From Sandaracinaceae bacterium (GTDB taxonomy: Bacteria > Myxococcota_A > Polyangia > Polyangiales > JAFGIB01): 64,000 bases of DNA. The stretch spans positions 23,468 through 87,467 of the forward strand of contig JADGRF010000218.1 in assembly GCA_017881055.1 (NCBI GenBank). Reading direction: 5' to 3'. The position numbers and the translations under genes were made by a program. Positions 28,320 to 36,745 of the stretch are shown one piece after another; the stretch's first letter is position 1, and each line of letters opens with the position of its first letter. A model generated the notes under the pieces. The model was given only the letters and a program-made list of their open reading frames with translations, searched no databases and was not told the origin of the DNA.

Positions 28320-30937
28320 GACGCGATCTCGGTCAGGCGCACCAGGCGCTGATCGGTCGCGACTGGCTCGCGCAGGTCGACCTCGCCGCAAAGCGCCCAG
28401 GTGGTCTCGCCGCTCGGGTCGAGCAGCAGCTGACGCACGCGATAGAAGCGCGGCGCCAGCTCTTCGATGATCGTCTTGTCCGACAGTCGCGCCGCGTGAC
28501 CGAAGAAGACCCGCTCGTGCTCGGCGAGGAACGGCGCCAACGCGTGCGCGAAGCGCTCGGGGGTCCAGGTGGCGCTACCGGCATCGGCGCCGGACACGGC
28601 GTCGCCCTCCCCAGCCCGCACCAAGCTCGCAGCCTCTTCGTAGTCCGAGTCGGCGAGCGCCTTCACCAGCAAGTGCAGGTCGGCGCGGATCAATGCACGC
28701 AGCGCCTTCGGGTCGCGCGTAATGTCGTACGCCGGTGGCGCGGCAGGCTCGTCATCGGCTGCAGGCGCCGCCAGCATGCTTTCCCACTCGGCGACCAAGC
28801 TGCTATCGACGCGTTGCAGTGTGGCGCGCAGGAACGACACGATGTCGGTTAGCTCGTCGGTGTAGAACGCCGACGGGACCGATTGCACGAGCGTCTTGTA
28901 CGCGTCGCTCAGATACCGAAGCAAAACGCCCTCGGCGCTGGCCAAGCCGTAGCGCTTCACGTACTCGCTGAACGAGGCATAGCTCTCGTACATGTCGCGC
29001 ACGACGGCCTTCGGACGAATGTTGTCCACGTCGAGCCACGGGTGCTTGCGCGCGTAGTTGTTGAACGTGTCGTAGATGAACTCGGCGTTCGGCTTCGGGT
29101 ACGTGGCCTTGTCGAGCTCGGCCATGCGCGCGTCGTATTCAGCGCCCTCGGCCTTGAGCTTCGCGAACAGCTCGTCCTTCACCTTGCGTTCCTGCGCGTA
29201 GATGACGGGCCGCGGGTGCTCGAGGATCGCCTCGACCAAGCTCACGACGTCCAGCGCATAGCTGGGCAAAAGCGGGTCGAGCAACGCCAGCGTCTCGACC
29301 AGGTACAGCGACAAGGACTGGTGAAGAGAGAACTCGCGTTGCAGCTGCTCGCTCACGCGCACTTCGCAACCTCCGGGAGGTGTGTGTCCGACTCCCGGGG
29401 CACGCGGCCAGACCTCGATCACGGTTGCCTTGCGCAGCGACATGAACAGCTGCTTGCTCTCGCGCTTCAGTCGACCTTTGATCACCGGCCGCTCGTGACA
29501 CGCCGAGACAAGCTCGATCAGCGCGCCGTAGCCGCCGTGCCGCTCGTGGCTGCGGCTGCGTAATAGCTGCAGCAGCATGCCGTGGTTGACCTTGAAGTGG
29601 CTGACCAGCGGCTCGGGCGGGCGCTCGATCAGCTGACGAAAGATCGGCTCGTCCCAGTGCACGTAGCCACGATCGGGCGGCTTCTTACGCACGACCTTCT
29701 TACCGGCCGCCGCCTTGCCTTCGAGGATGCGATTTTCGATCACGTGCTCGGGCGCCTGGCACACCACGCTGCCATGGTTGTCGTGCCCTTTGCGACCGGC
29801 GCGGCCTGCGATCTGCTTGAACTCGCGCACCGACAAGCGCTTTACGTCGGTGCCGTCGAACTTGCAGAGCTTGGTGAAGCAGACGGTGCGAATCGGCACG
29901 TTCACGCCGACGCCGAGCGTGTCGGTGCCGCAGATCACCGTGAGCAGTCCTTGTCGGGCGAGCCGTTCCATGAGGCGTCGGTACTTGGGTAGAAGGCCCG
30001 CGTGGTGCACGCCGATCCCGTGTCGCAGAAAACGCTTCACATCACCGCCGTACGGACTATCGAACCGAAAGCCGGCGAGTTGCTTGGCGATGGCCTCTTT
30101 CTGCGGTTTGTCGCAGAGGTCGAAGCTGGTCAGGCTCTGCGCGAGCTCCGCACACTCGCGCTGCGTGAAACTGACCACGTACACGGGCGTGCGCCCCTCC
30201 GAGAACAGCTTGCGCACGGTCTCGTGCAGCGGCGTCTCGCAGTACGCGAAGTCGAGCGGCACCGGGCGCTGCTCGGAGCGCACCACGGCCACTTCGCGGC
30301 CGGTACGCAGCGCGAGCGCGTCGCTGATCGGCTGCACGTCGCCGAGCGTCGCGCTCATCAGCAGCATCTGCGCGCGTGTCAGTAGCAACAGAGGAATCTG
30401 CCAGGCGTTTCCGCGCTCCGGATCGCCGTAGTAGTGGAACTCGTCCATCACCACGCTCTCGAAGTCCGCCTGGTCGCCGTCGCGCAGCGCAATGTTCGCC
30501 AGGATCTCGGCCGTGGCGCAGACGATCGGCGCGTCGCGGTTGATGCTGGCGTCGCCGGTGAACATGCCGACCTGCTCCGCACCGAACAGCTCGCACAGCT
30601 CGAAGAACTTCTCGCTGGCGAGCGCCTTGATCGGAAACGTGTACGCCGCGCGCTCGCCCAAGCACAGCGCGCGAAACAACAGCGCCGTGGCAACCAGCGA
30701 CTTGCCCGAGCCGGTGGGCGTGTTCAGCACCACGTGCTTGCCGGCGAACAGCTCGAGGATGGCTTCTTCCTGCGCCGAGTACAGCGTGAGGCCGCGTGCG
30801 CTGACCCAGTCGAGGAACGCGTCGAGCATCGCGTCCGGGGTGCAGGCGTCTTTCGGCGGCATGCGCGCGTAGAGCGCCGGAACGCCAGCGGCGGCAGGCG
30901 ATGCGGTTGCAACAGACACGACGGCGGTGCTTTCCAT
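28316..30937 (-). CDS. Ski2/Mtr4-like DExH helicase with DUF3516-type C-terminus
   Basis: An 873-residue superfamily 2 helicase. Walker A is LNTPTGSGKS, motif II is VMDEFHYYGD (DExH with Phe), motif III is LMSATLGD, and motif VI is KQIAGRAGRKGHD, the form seen in Ski2-like RNA helicases. The C-terminal 430 residues match what I recall as DUF3516. Bacterial relatives are little studied; RNA unwinding or decay is plausible but unproven. The start shares one base with the purU stop (TGATG) and the end overlaps recQ (ATGA), giving a purU-helicase-recQ coupled block. Confidence 0.85.
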   Translation of the reverse strand: MESTAVVSVATASPAAAGVPALYARMPPKDACTPDAMLDAFLDWVSARGLTLYSAQEEAILELFAGKHVVLNTPTGSGKSLVATALLFRALCLGERAAYTFPIKALASEKFFELCELFGAEQVGMFTGDASINRDAPIVCATAEILANIALRDGDQADFESVVMDEFHYYGDPERGNAWQIPLLLLTRAQMLLMSATLGDVQPISDALALRTGREVAVVRSEQRPVPLDFAYCETPLHETVRKLFSEGRTPVYVVSFTQRECAELAQSLTSFDLCDKPQKEAIAKQLAGFRFDSPYGGDVKRFLRHGIGVHHAGLLPKYRRLMERLARQGLLTVICGTDTLGVGVNVPIRTVCFTKLCKFDGTDVKRLSVREFKQIAGRAGRKGHDNHGSVVCQAPEHVIENRILEGKAAAGKKVVRKKPPDRGYVHWDEPIFRQLIERPPEPLVSHFKVNHGMLLQLLRSRSHERHGGYGALIELVSACHERPVIKGRLKRESKQLFMSLRKATVIEVWPRAPGVGHTPPGGCEVRVSEQLQREFSLHQSLSLYLVETLALLDPLLPSYALDVVSLVEAILEHPRPVIYAQERKVKDELFAKLKAEGAEYDARMAELDKATYPKPNAEFIYDTFNNYARKHPWLDVDNIRPKAVVRDMYESYASFSEYVKRYGLASAEGVLLRYLSDAYKTLVQSVPSAFYTDELTDIVSFLRATLQRVDSSLVAEWESMLAAPAADDEPAAPPAYDITRDPKALRALIRADLHLLVKALADSDYEEAASLVRAGEGDAVSGADAGSATWTPERFAHALAPFLAEHERVFFGHAARLSDKTIIEELAPRFYRVRQLLLDPSGETTWALCGEVDLREPVATDQRLVRLTEIAS

Positions 30938-31806
30938 CAGCCGAAGACGACCGTCTTGTTGTTCGATACGAGAACGCGGTCCTCCAGGTGCGCGCGCACG
31001 GCACGCGACAGCACCATGCGCTCGAGATCGCGACCCTTGCGGATCAGATCATCCACCGAGTCGCGATGCGACACGCGCATCACGTCCTGCTCCAGGATCG
31101 GACCTTCGTCGAGATCCACCGTTACGTAGTGCGCGGTGGCGCCGACGATCTTCACGCCACGCGTGTACGCCTGGTGGTACGGCTTGCCACCCACGAACGC
31201 AGGCAGAAACGAGTGATGGATGTTGATCGCGCGCTCGGCGTAGCGCGCGCAGAGCTCGGGCGTCACGATCTGCATGTAGCGCGCGAGCACCACGACATCG
31301 ATCCGCTCGCGCTCGAACAGCTCGAACAGCATCTGCTCCTGCGCCTGCTTGTCGTCCGCTCGCAACGGCAAGCAGTGAAACGGAATACCGTACGAGTGCA
31401 CCGTCGGCCCGAGATCCGGGTGGTTGCTGACCACGATCGGGATCTCGCAGTCGAGCTCGCCGGCGCGCTGACGCAGCACCAGATCGTGCAAGCAGTGGTC
31501 ATACTTCGAGACCATGATGGCCATGCGCTTCTTGGGACTGCCGTAGGCGAGCCGCCAGCGCATCTCGAAGCGCTGCGCCACCTCGGAGATCGCGCGCTCC
31601 AGCGTGCCCCGGTCCACGTGCATCTCGCGCAGGTCCATGCGGATGCGCTGGAAGAACTGGTTCGCCGACGAATCCGCGTGCTGCTCGGCATCGAGGATGT
31701 TGATGCCGTGGCCGTAGAGCAGCTGCGCGAGCGAGGCCACGAGCCCGCGCCGATCGGGGCAGGACACGAGGATGGTGGCAGTGTGCTGGGGCGTCGGCAG
31801 GGTCAT
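30937..31806 (-). CDS. purU: Formyltetrahydrofolate deformylase
   Basis: A 289-residue enzyme that hydrolyses 10-formyl-THF to THF and formate. The first 80 residues are an ACT domain (ILVSCPDRRGLVASLAQLL). The rest is a formyltransferase fold with the catalytic Asn and His in NIHHSFLPAF and Asp in GATAHYVTVDLDEGPI. In organisms with PurT it supplies formate for purine synthesis; here it also balances one-carbon pools beside purD and purH. Length is normal. It follows the Sua5-like gene by 16 bases. Confidence 0.95.
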   Translation of the reverse strand: MTLPTPQHTATILVSCPDRRGLVASLAQLLYGHGINILDAEQHADSSANQFFQRIRMDLREMHVDRGTLERAISEVAQRFEMRWRLAYGSPKKRMAIMVSKYDHCLHDLVLRQRAGELDCEIPIVVSNHPDLGPTVHSYGIPFHCLPLRADDKQAQEQMLFELFERERIDVVVLARYMQIVTPELCARYAERAINIHHSFLPAFVGGKPYHQAYTRGVKIVGATAHYVTVDLDEGPILEQDVMRVSHRDSVDDLIRKGRDLERMVLSRAVRAHLEDRVLVSNNKTVVFG

Positions 31807-31822
31807 CGGCGTGCGCAGCGTA

Positions 31823-32383
31823 TCATGCGTTCAGGTCGACCGGCCCGCGGCGTAGCACGACCAGCGCGTCCGAGGTTGCGTCGACCAACGTGGAAGGCAG
31901 GCCGCCCGGCGAGAGGCCGGGAACGATCGCGTCGAGTCCATCGCCGAAGATCTCTCCCGCCTGTTCACCGCTCGTAGCCGCCGGTTCACCGGTGCGATTC
32001 GCGCTGGTGGCCGTGAGCGCTCCGCCGAAGGCGCGCACCAGGCGCAGCGCCGGACTCTCACCAGGCACGCGCGCGCCGAGCTTTCCGTCTTTGTGAAGGG
32101 CGGCGGGCAGACCCGACCGGGCGCGCAGCAGCAGCGTCAGCGGGCCCGGCCAGTGCCGCTGCGCCAGCACGCGTGCGCGCGCGGGGATCTCCTCGACCAG
32201 CGCCTCCAGCGCGGGCAGATCCGGCACCAGCACACCGATCGGGTTCTTCTCGTCGCGGCCCTTCAGCGCGCACACACGCTCGACGGCGCGCGCGTTCTGC
32301 GCGTCCGCGAGCAAGCCGACGAACGTCTCGGTGGGACAAGCGACGACGCCACCTGCGCGCAGCACGCGTACCAGCTCGACCAT
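31823..32383 (-). CDS. Sua5/YciO/YrdC-type threonylcarbamoyl-AMP synthase
   Basis: A 186-residue single-domain protein. GGVVACPTETFVGLLADA is the family signature, followed by KGRDEKNPIGVLVPD, the KxR-nucleotide motif, and HWPGPLTLLLRA, SANRTGEPA and LSPGGLPSTLVDA. It makes threonylcarbamoyl-AMP from Thr, bicarbonate and ATP for the t6A37 tRNA modification. There is no C-terminal Sua5 domain, so it is the short TsaC/YrdC form. The ATG at 32383 is used; GTG codons at 32395 and 32401 are alternatives, and an AAGG at about 32411 fits them. It follows purD by 22 bases. Confidence 0.88.
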   Translation of the reverse strand: MVELVRVLRAGGVVACPTETFVGLLADAQNARAVERVCALKGRDEKNPIGVLVPDLPALEALVEEIPARARVLAQRHWPGPLTLLLRARSGLPAALHKDGKLGARVPGESPALRLVRAFGGALTATSANRTGEPAATSGEQAGEIFGDGLDAIVPGLSPGGLPSTLVDATSDALVVLRRGPVDLNA

Positions 32384-32405
32384 GTCCGTCGACACCAGCA
32401 CGAGG

Positions 32406-33692
32406 CTACGCCTTATGGGTTGCGTGACTGCGCGCGTGATGCCCGATGTCGCGGCGCAGCTGCATACCTTCGAACTGGATCTGATCCACGGCTTCGTACG
32501 CGCTCGCGGCGACGGCATCGATGCTTGCGCCGCTCGCGGTCACGCACAGCACGCGGCCGCCACTGGTCGTGACGTGCTCGCCGTCGCGACGCGTGCCCGC
32601 ATGCAGCACTTGCACTCCTGGCACGCGCGCGGCCGCGTCGAGACCATGGATCGGCAACCCCTTCTTCACGGTTCCTGGATAGCCGGGCGCCGCCAAGACC
32701 ACGCACAGCGCGGCCGGCGTTTCCCAGCGCGGGGTGACCCCGCGCAGATCGCCGCGCGCCGAGCCGAGAAACAACGGCAGCACGTCGCCGCCGTAGCGCG
32801 CCATCAGCACTTCCGTCTCGGGGTCGCCGAAACGCACGTTGTACTCGAGCACGCGCGGCTCACCGCCGTCGATCATCAAGCCCACGAACAGCGTGCCGCG
32901 AAAATCGACGCCGTCTTCGCGGAAGCCACGCACGGTCGGCTCCACTACGCGTTCGAGAATCTTACGCTCGACCGCCGCCGTGACCACCGGCGGCGGCGAA
33001 TACGCGCCCATGCCACCCGTGTTCGGACCTACGTCGCCGTCCTGCAGGCGCTTGTGATCCTGTGCAGCCGCCAGCGGCACGAAGCGTTCACCGTCGAGCA
33101 CCACGTGGTAGCTGACTTCCTGCCCGAACAGACGTTCTTCGAGCACCACGTCCGCACCCGCAGCGCCGAATTCGCGCTTACGCATCAGACGATCGATCGC
33201 ATCGAGCGTCTCGGCCACGTCAGCTGCCACGATAACGCCCTTGCCAGCCGCGAGCCCATCGGCCTTCACGACCCAGGGCTTGCCGCTCGCGCGCACGAAT
33301 TTCTCCGCGGCGTCGGCATCCGAAAACGTCTCCGAAGCGGCCGTCGGAATGCCATGCGCGTGCATGAAGCGCTTACTCCACACCTTGGAGCCCTCCATGC
33401 GCGCCGCTTCACGACGCGGCCCGAACGCCAGGATCCCCGCCTCCGCCAGCGCATCCACCAGCCCGAGCACGAGAGGCGCCTCCGGCCCCACGAACACGAA
33501 GTCAATCTTCTCGGCCTTGGCGAGCGCCACCACCGCCGCAACATCCTCCGCATTCACCGCCACATTACGAGCAATCGCCGCCGTGCCCCCATTGCCCGGC
33601 GCGCAGAGCAACTCCGAGACCATCGGCGAGCGCACGAGCTTTGCCGCAATCGCATGCTCCCGCCCACCACTGCCAACAATCAACACCCGCAT
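32406..33692 (-). CDS. purD: Phosphoribosylamine-glycine ligase (GAR synthetase)
   Basis: A 428-residue ATP-grasp enzyme that joins phosphoribosylamine, the PurF product, to glycine. The start MRVLIVGSGGREHAI is characteristic. LVLGLVDAL, KPWVVKADGLAAGKGVIVA, and NTGGMGAYSPPPVV with EYNVRFGDPETEVLM are the ATP-grasp and metal motifs. Length is normal. It heads the purD-sua5-purU-helicase-recQ run. The 106-base gap before it (purH side) holds a palindromic element, so it may be transcribed separately from purH. Confidence 0.97.
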   Translation of the reverse strand: MRVLIVGSGGREHAIAAKLVRSPMVSELLCAPGNGGTAAIARNVAVNAEDVAAVVALAKAEKIDFVFVGPEAPLVLGLVDALAEAGILAFGPRREAARMEGSKVWSKRFMHAHGIPTAASETFSDADAAEKFVRASGKPWVVKADGLAAGKGVIVAADVAETLDAIDRLMRKREFGAAGADVVLEERLFGQEVSYHVVLDGERFVPLAAAQDHKRLQDGDVGPNTGGMGAYSPPPVVTAAVERKILERVVEPTVRGFREDGVDFRGTLFVGLMIDGGEPRVLEYNVRFGDPETEVLMARYGGDVLPLFLGSARGDLRGVTPRWETPAALCVVLAAPGYPGTVKKGLPIHGLDAAARVPGVQVLHAGTRRDGEHVTTSGGRVLCVTASGASIDAVAASAYEAVDQIQFEGMQLRRDIGHHARSHATHKA

Positions 33693-33711
33693 GAGTTATC
33701 CCCGGTCTGAT

Positions 33712-33780
33712 CGCGGCGCGCCTTGGGCCCTATCCGCGGCTTACGTCCTCGCTCACGGCTAGGACCCAATTCGCGCCGCT
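33712..33780. repeat. Dispersed palindromic element, copy 2 (short form)
   Basis: Imperfect inverted arms (33713-33736 and 33756-33779, about 20 of 24 bases pairing) end in GCGGCGCG and contain TTGGGCCCTAT and its partner ATTGGGTCCTAG. The minus strand holds the core GAGGACGTAAGCCGCG (33735-33750), identical over 16 bases to copy 1. The loop is short, so this copy is a compact hairpin between the purH 3' end and the purD start. Confidence 0.75.
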
Positions 33781-33798
33781 CGCGTCGCATGAAGATCC

Positions 33799-35364
33799 TC
33801 AGTGGCGAAAATGACGGGTCCCCGTGAAGATCATGGCTATGCCGGCCTTGTCGGCGACTGCGATCACGTCGGCGTCCTTCACGGAGCCACCCGGCTGCAC
33901 GATCGCTGTGATGCCGGCCGCGATTGCGGCTTCGACGCCATCCGGGAACGGGAAGAACGCGTCCGAGGCGAGCACGCAGCCCTTGGCTTCGGCGCCCGAC
34001 TTCTTCACCGCGATCTCGACGCTGACCACGCGCGACATCTGGCCTGCGCCGACGCCGACGGTGCGCTCGCCGGCCGCGTCGCTCTTTGCGAACACGATCG
34101 AGTTGCTCTTCACGTGCTTACACACGCGCCAGGCAAAATCGAGCGCGCTCAATTCAGCGGCCGTCGGCGCACGCTTGGTCGCGACCTTGGCGTCGCGCAC
34201 TTCGCTGCCGGCCGTGTTGTCGCGATCCTCGACCAGCATGCCGCCGCCCACCTGCTTCAGGTGGTACGCGCGGTGATCCGCGCTGAGCCACGCGCCGGTC
34301 GCAAGCAAGCGCAGGTTCTTCTTCTGCTGCAAGCGCGCAAGCGCGGCGGGCGCATAGCTCGGCGCCACGATGCACTCGATGAATGTCTCCGCTATCACTG
34401 CGGCCGTGGCATCGTCGACTTCGCGGTTCAGCGCCACGATGCCGCCGAACGCGCTCACGGCATCGGCGTCACGTGCAACACGGTACGCATCGACCAGCTT
34501 CTCGGCCACGGCCACGCCGCACGGGTTCGTGTGCTTCACGACCACGGCGGCCGGACGCTCGTATTCGCGCACGGCGTCGAGCGCCGCTTCGAGATCGACC
34601 AAGTTGTTGAACGACAATTCCTTGCTGCCGTTCGACACGACTTCGGCGCGCGCGAGACTGCCGGGCGGTGCCGCGGGATCGCGGTAGAACGCGCCCTTCT
34701 GGTGCGGGTTCTCGCCGTAGCGCAGCCCGTACACCTTCTCGTACACGACACCGAACGTGCCAGGGAACGGATTGCGCGAGCCGTCGTCTTCCACCGAGGT
34801 GAGGTAGCCGGCGATCGCAGCGTCGTAGCGCGCGGTGTGTGTGAACGCTTTGGCAGCCAAGCGCGCGCGAAACGCTCGATCGGTGCCGGTTTCGATCGCG
34901 GCGATCACGGCGGCGTAATCGCTCGGGTCGACCACCACGTTCACGCGCGCGTGATTCTTCGCCGCGCTGCGCAGCATCGAGGGCCCACCGATGTCGATGT
35001 TCTCGATCACTTCTTCGTGCGGCGCACCGCGCTTCACGGTGGCTTCGAACGGGTACAGATTCACGACGACCAGATCGATCGGCGCACCGCCCACCTGCTC
35101 CAGCTCCGCGCGATCGTTCGCTTGGTCGCGCATCAGGATGCCGCCATGCACGCGCGGATGCAGCGTCTTCACGCGGCCGTCCATGATCTCCGGCGACTTC
35201 GTGTACTCGGAGACGTCGGTGACCGGCACGCCCGCATCACGGAGGGCCTTGGCGGTGCCGCCGGTCGACAAGATCGTCACGCCTTTGGCGTGCAGCGCCT
35301 TGCCGAGCTCCACGACGCCCGTCTTATCGGACACCGAAACGAGCGCTCGCTTAATCGACCCCAT
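33799..35364 (-). CDS. purH: Bifunctional AICAR transformylase / IMP cyclohydrolase
   Basis: A 521-residue enzyme for the last two steps of IMP synthesis. The N-terminal 200 residues are IMP cyclohydrolase (RALVSVSDKTGVVELGKAL, SPEIMDGRVKTLHPRVHGGIL). The rest is AICAR transformylase: RYGENPHQKGAFY, VVKHTNPCGVAV with the catalytic Lys-His pair, and SDAFFPFPDGVE. The ATG at 35364 has a strong GGGAGGT site 7-8 bases upstream and gives the standard length; a longer open frame upstream has no homology. It is divergent from uppS across a 314-base gap. Confidence 0.97.
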   Translation of the reverse strand: MGSIKRALVSVSDKTGVVELGKALHAKGVTILSTGGTAKALRDAGVPVTDVSEYTKSPEIMDGRVKTLHPRVHGGILMRDQANDRAELEQVGGAPIDLVVVNLYPFEATVKRGAPHEEVIENIDIGGPSMLRSAAKNHARVNVVVDPSDYAAVIAAIETGTDRAFRARLAAKAFTHTARYDAAIAGYLTSVEDDGSRNPFPGTFGVVYEKVYGLRYGENPHQKGAFYRDPAAPPGSLARAEVVSNGSKELSFNNLVDLEAALDAVREYERPAAVVVKHTNPCGVAVAEKLVDAYRVARDADAVSAFGGIVALNREVDDATAAVIAETFIECIVAPSYAPAALARLQQKKNLRLLATGAWLSADHRAYHLKQVGGGMLVEDRDNTAGSEVRDAKVATKRAPTAAELSALDFAWRVCKHVKSNSIVFAKSDAAGERTVGVGAGQMSRVVSVEIAVKKSGAEAKGCVLASDAFFPFPDGVEAAIAAGITAIVQPGGSVKDADVIAVADKAGIAMIFTGTRHFRH

Positions 35365-35678
35365 CCAGCACCTCCCAGTCGCCTGCGCGACGGTCGCCGG
35401 GATACCTCGGGGGGCACTGGGCGTCAACGCGAAGCCGCGCGCTGCGCACGACCCGCACGCAAACTCGTAGCAGCCTGTGGGTGCGCGGAGCCTGACCGGC
35501 GCCGCCCCAGCATGCAAAGCTGGCGTGAATTCAACGCGCAGGGTATGAGATGGGGCGCCGTTTCCGGTGGGGTCCGCGCCGTATGCGAGGGGCTTACCCG
35601 ATCGCAACTCGCACCGCGATTGGTAGCTTTGTCGTCTCGTCTCGTTTCCGCCCTTTTTTCCCTGAGGCCTTCGCTTAT
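35365..35678. other. Intergenic region between divergent purH and uppS
   Basis: 314 bases without a recognisable gene. The purH ribosome site lies at its left end. A pyrimidine-rich stretch (CTCGTTTCCGCCCTTTTTTCCC, about 35644-35663) lies just upstream of the uppS ATG. No PUR-box, riboswitch or convincing -35/-10 pair was seen. It must contain both divergent promoters. Confidence 0.6.
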
Positions 35679-36548
35679 ATGAGCAACGGGACATCGAAAC
35701 GCCAAGCCGCGCTGTCACTGTGGAAATCGCAAGGCTCGCCGTGGGCCGTCGTGTGGCGCGCGCTGAGCGACATGGTTCAGCGCCCGTTCTATCCCGTGTA
35801 CGAGCGCTTCCTGACCGCCGCCGCGGACACGTGGCGCAAGCCGCACCACATCGGCATCATCATGGACGGCAATCGCCGCTTCGCCCGCAAGCTCGGCGCA
35901 TCGGACGTCGCGTTCGGTCACGAGGTCGGCGCCGACAAGCTGCGCGAAATGCTCGACTGGTGCTTCGAGCACAACATCGAAGTGGTCACCGTCTGGGGCT
36001 TCTCGCTCGACAACTTTCAGCGCGACTCGGCCGAGGTCGAGCAGCTGTTCGAGCTCTTCGAGCGCAAGACGCTCGAGATGGTGACGAGCCCCGACCTGCA
36101 CGACAACCACGTGCGCGTGCGCTTCATCGGCCGCCGAGATCTCGTGCCCGAGAGCTTGCAGGCCGCGATCCACAAAGTGGAGCAAGCCACTGCGCACTAC
36201 GAGCGCTTCGTGCTCAACATCGCGATCGCCTACGGCGGGCGCGAAGAGATCACCGACGCCTTCCGTGACTACCTCACGCACGCGCAAGCCACGGGCAAAG
36301 CCCTCGACGCCGTAATCGAAGACTTCAACCCGAAGTCGCTCGAGCGCTACCTGTACACCTCGGGTTTGCCCGAGCCCGATCTGATCATCCGCACCAGCGG
36401 CGAAGTGCGCCTCTCCGGCTTCATGCTCTGGCAGAGCGCGAACTCCGAGTACTACTTCTGCGACACCAACTGGCCGGCGTTCCGCAAGATCGACTTCCTA
36501 CGCGCCCTGCGTAGCTACGACCAGCGCCAGCGCCGCTTCGGTCGTTAA
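35679..36548 (+). CDS. uppS: Isoprenyl (cis-prenyl) transferase, undecaprenyl-diphosphate synthase type
   Basis: A 289-residue enzyme, about 40 residues longer at the N-terminus than E. coli UppS. HHIGIIMDGNRRFARKLG carries the catalytic Asp63. GHEVGADKLREMLDWC, TVWGFSLDNFQRD, NIAIAYGGREEI, and PDLIIRTSGEVRLSGFMLWQ with SEYYFCDTNWPAF are all family motifs. It condenses isopentenyl diphosphates in cis to make the lipid carrier for peptidoglycan and surface polysaccharide. The start MSNGTSKRQ was chosen as the last ATG giving a plausible N-terminus; the frame is open upstream. Confidence 0.93.
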   Translation: MSNGTSKRQAALSLWKSQGSPWAVVWRALSDMVQRPFYPVYERFLTAAADTWRKPHHIGIIMDGNRRFARKLGASDVAFGHEVGADKLREMLDWCFEHNIEVVTVWGFSLDNFQRDSAEVEQLFELFERKTLEMVTSPDLHDNHVRVRFIGRRDLVPESLQAAIHKVEQATAHYERFVLNIAIAYGGREEITDAFRDYLTHAQATGKALDAVIEDFNPKSLERYLYTSGLPEPDLIIRTSGEVRLSGFMLWQSANSEYYFCDTNWPAFRKIDFLRALRSYDQRQRRFGR

Positions 36549-36600
36549 AGCGAATCGGCGCTGCCCGCCTCTCGCGTGCCGCGCCAACCAAGCGTCGTGA

Positions 36601-36736
36601 TTTGGGTCCTAGTCGCGAGCGCGCCCGCAGCGACCGAGGGAGCCGTACTTCTTGTACGGTGACCAAGGAAGCGCTTGTTTTCGGGTTCGCGAACGCGAAC
36701 CCGCAACCCGACGTAAGCCGCGAATAGGACCCAAAG
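36601..36736. repeat. Dispersed palindromic element, copy 3 (long form with inner hairpins)
   Basis: Outer arms TTTGGGTCCTAGTCGCG (36601-36617) and its partner at 36719-36735 pair at 16 of 17 bases. Next to the left arm is GAGCGCGCCCGCAGCGA, shared with copy 1; next to the right arm is GACGTAAGCCGCG (36710-36722), shared with copies 1 and 2. Two further hairpins lie inside: CCGTAC-loop-GTACGG (36643-36659) and CGGGTTCGC-loop-GCGAACCCG (36682-36703). It lies between the convergent 3' ends of uppS and sodB, a position suited to a bidirectional terminator. Confidence 0.8.
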
Positions 36737-36745
36737 CGCGGCGCG

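Noticed and set aside
26538-28352. A 604-codon plus-strand frame across recQ
   Set aside because: Antisense shadow of recQ; no motif or signal.
33802-35682. A 626-codon plus-strand frame across purH
   Set aside because: Antisense to an unmistakable purH, with biased composition and no motifs.
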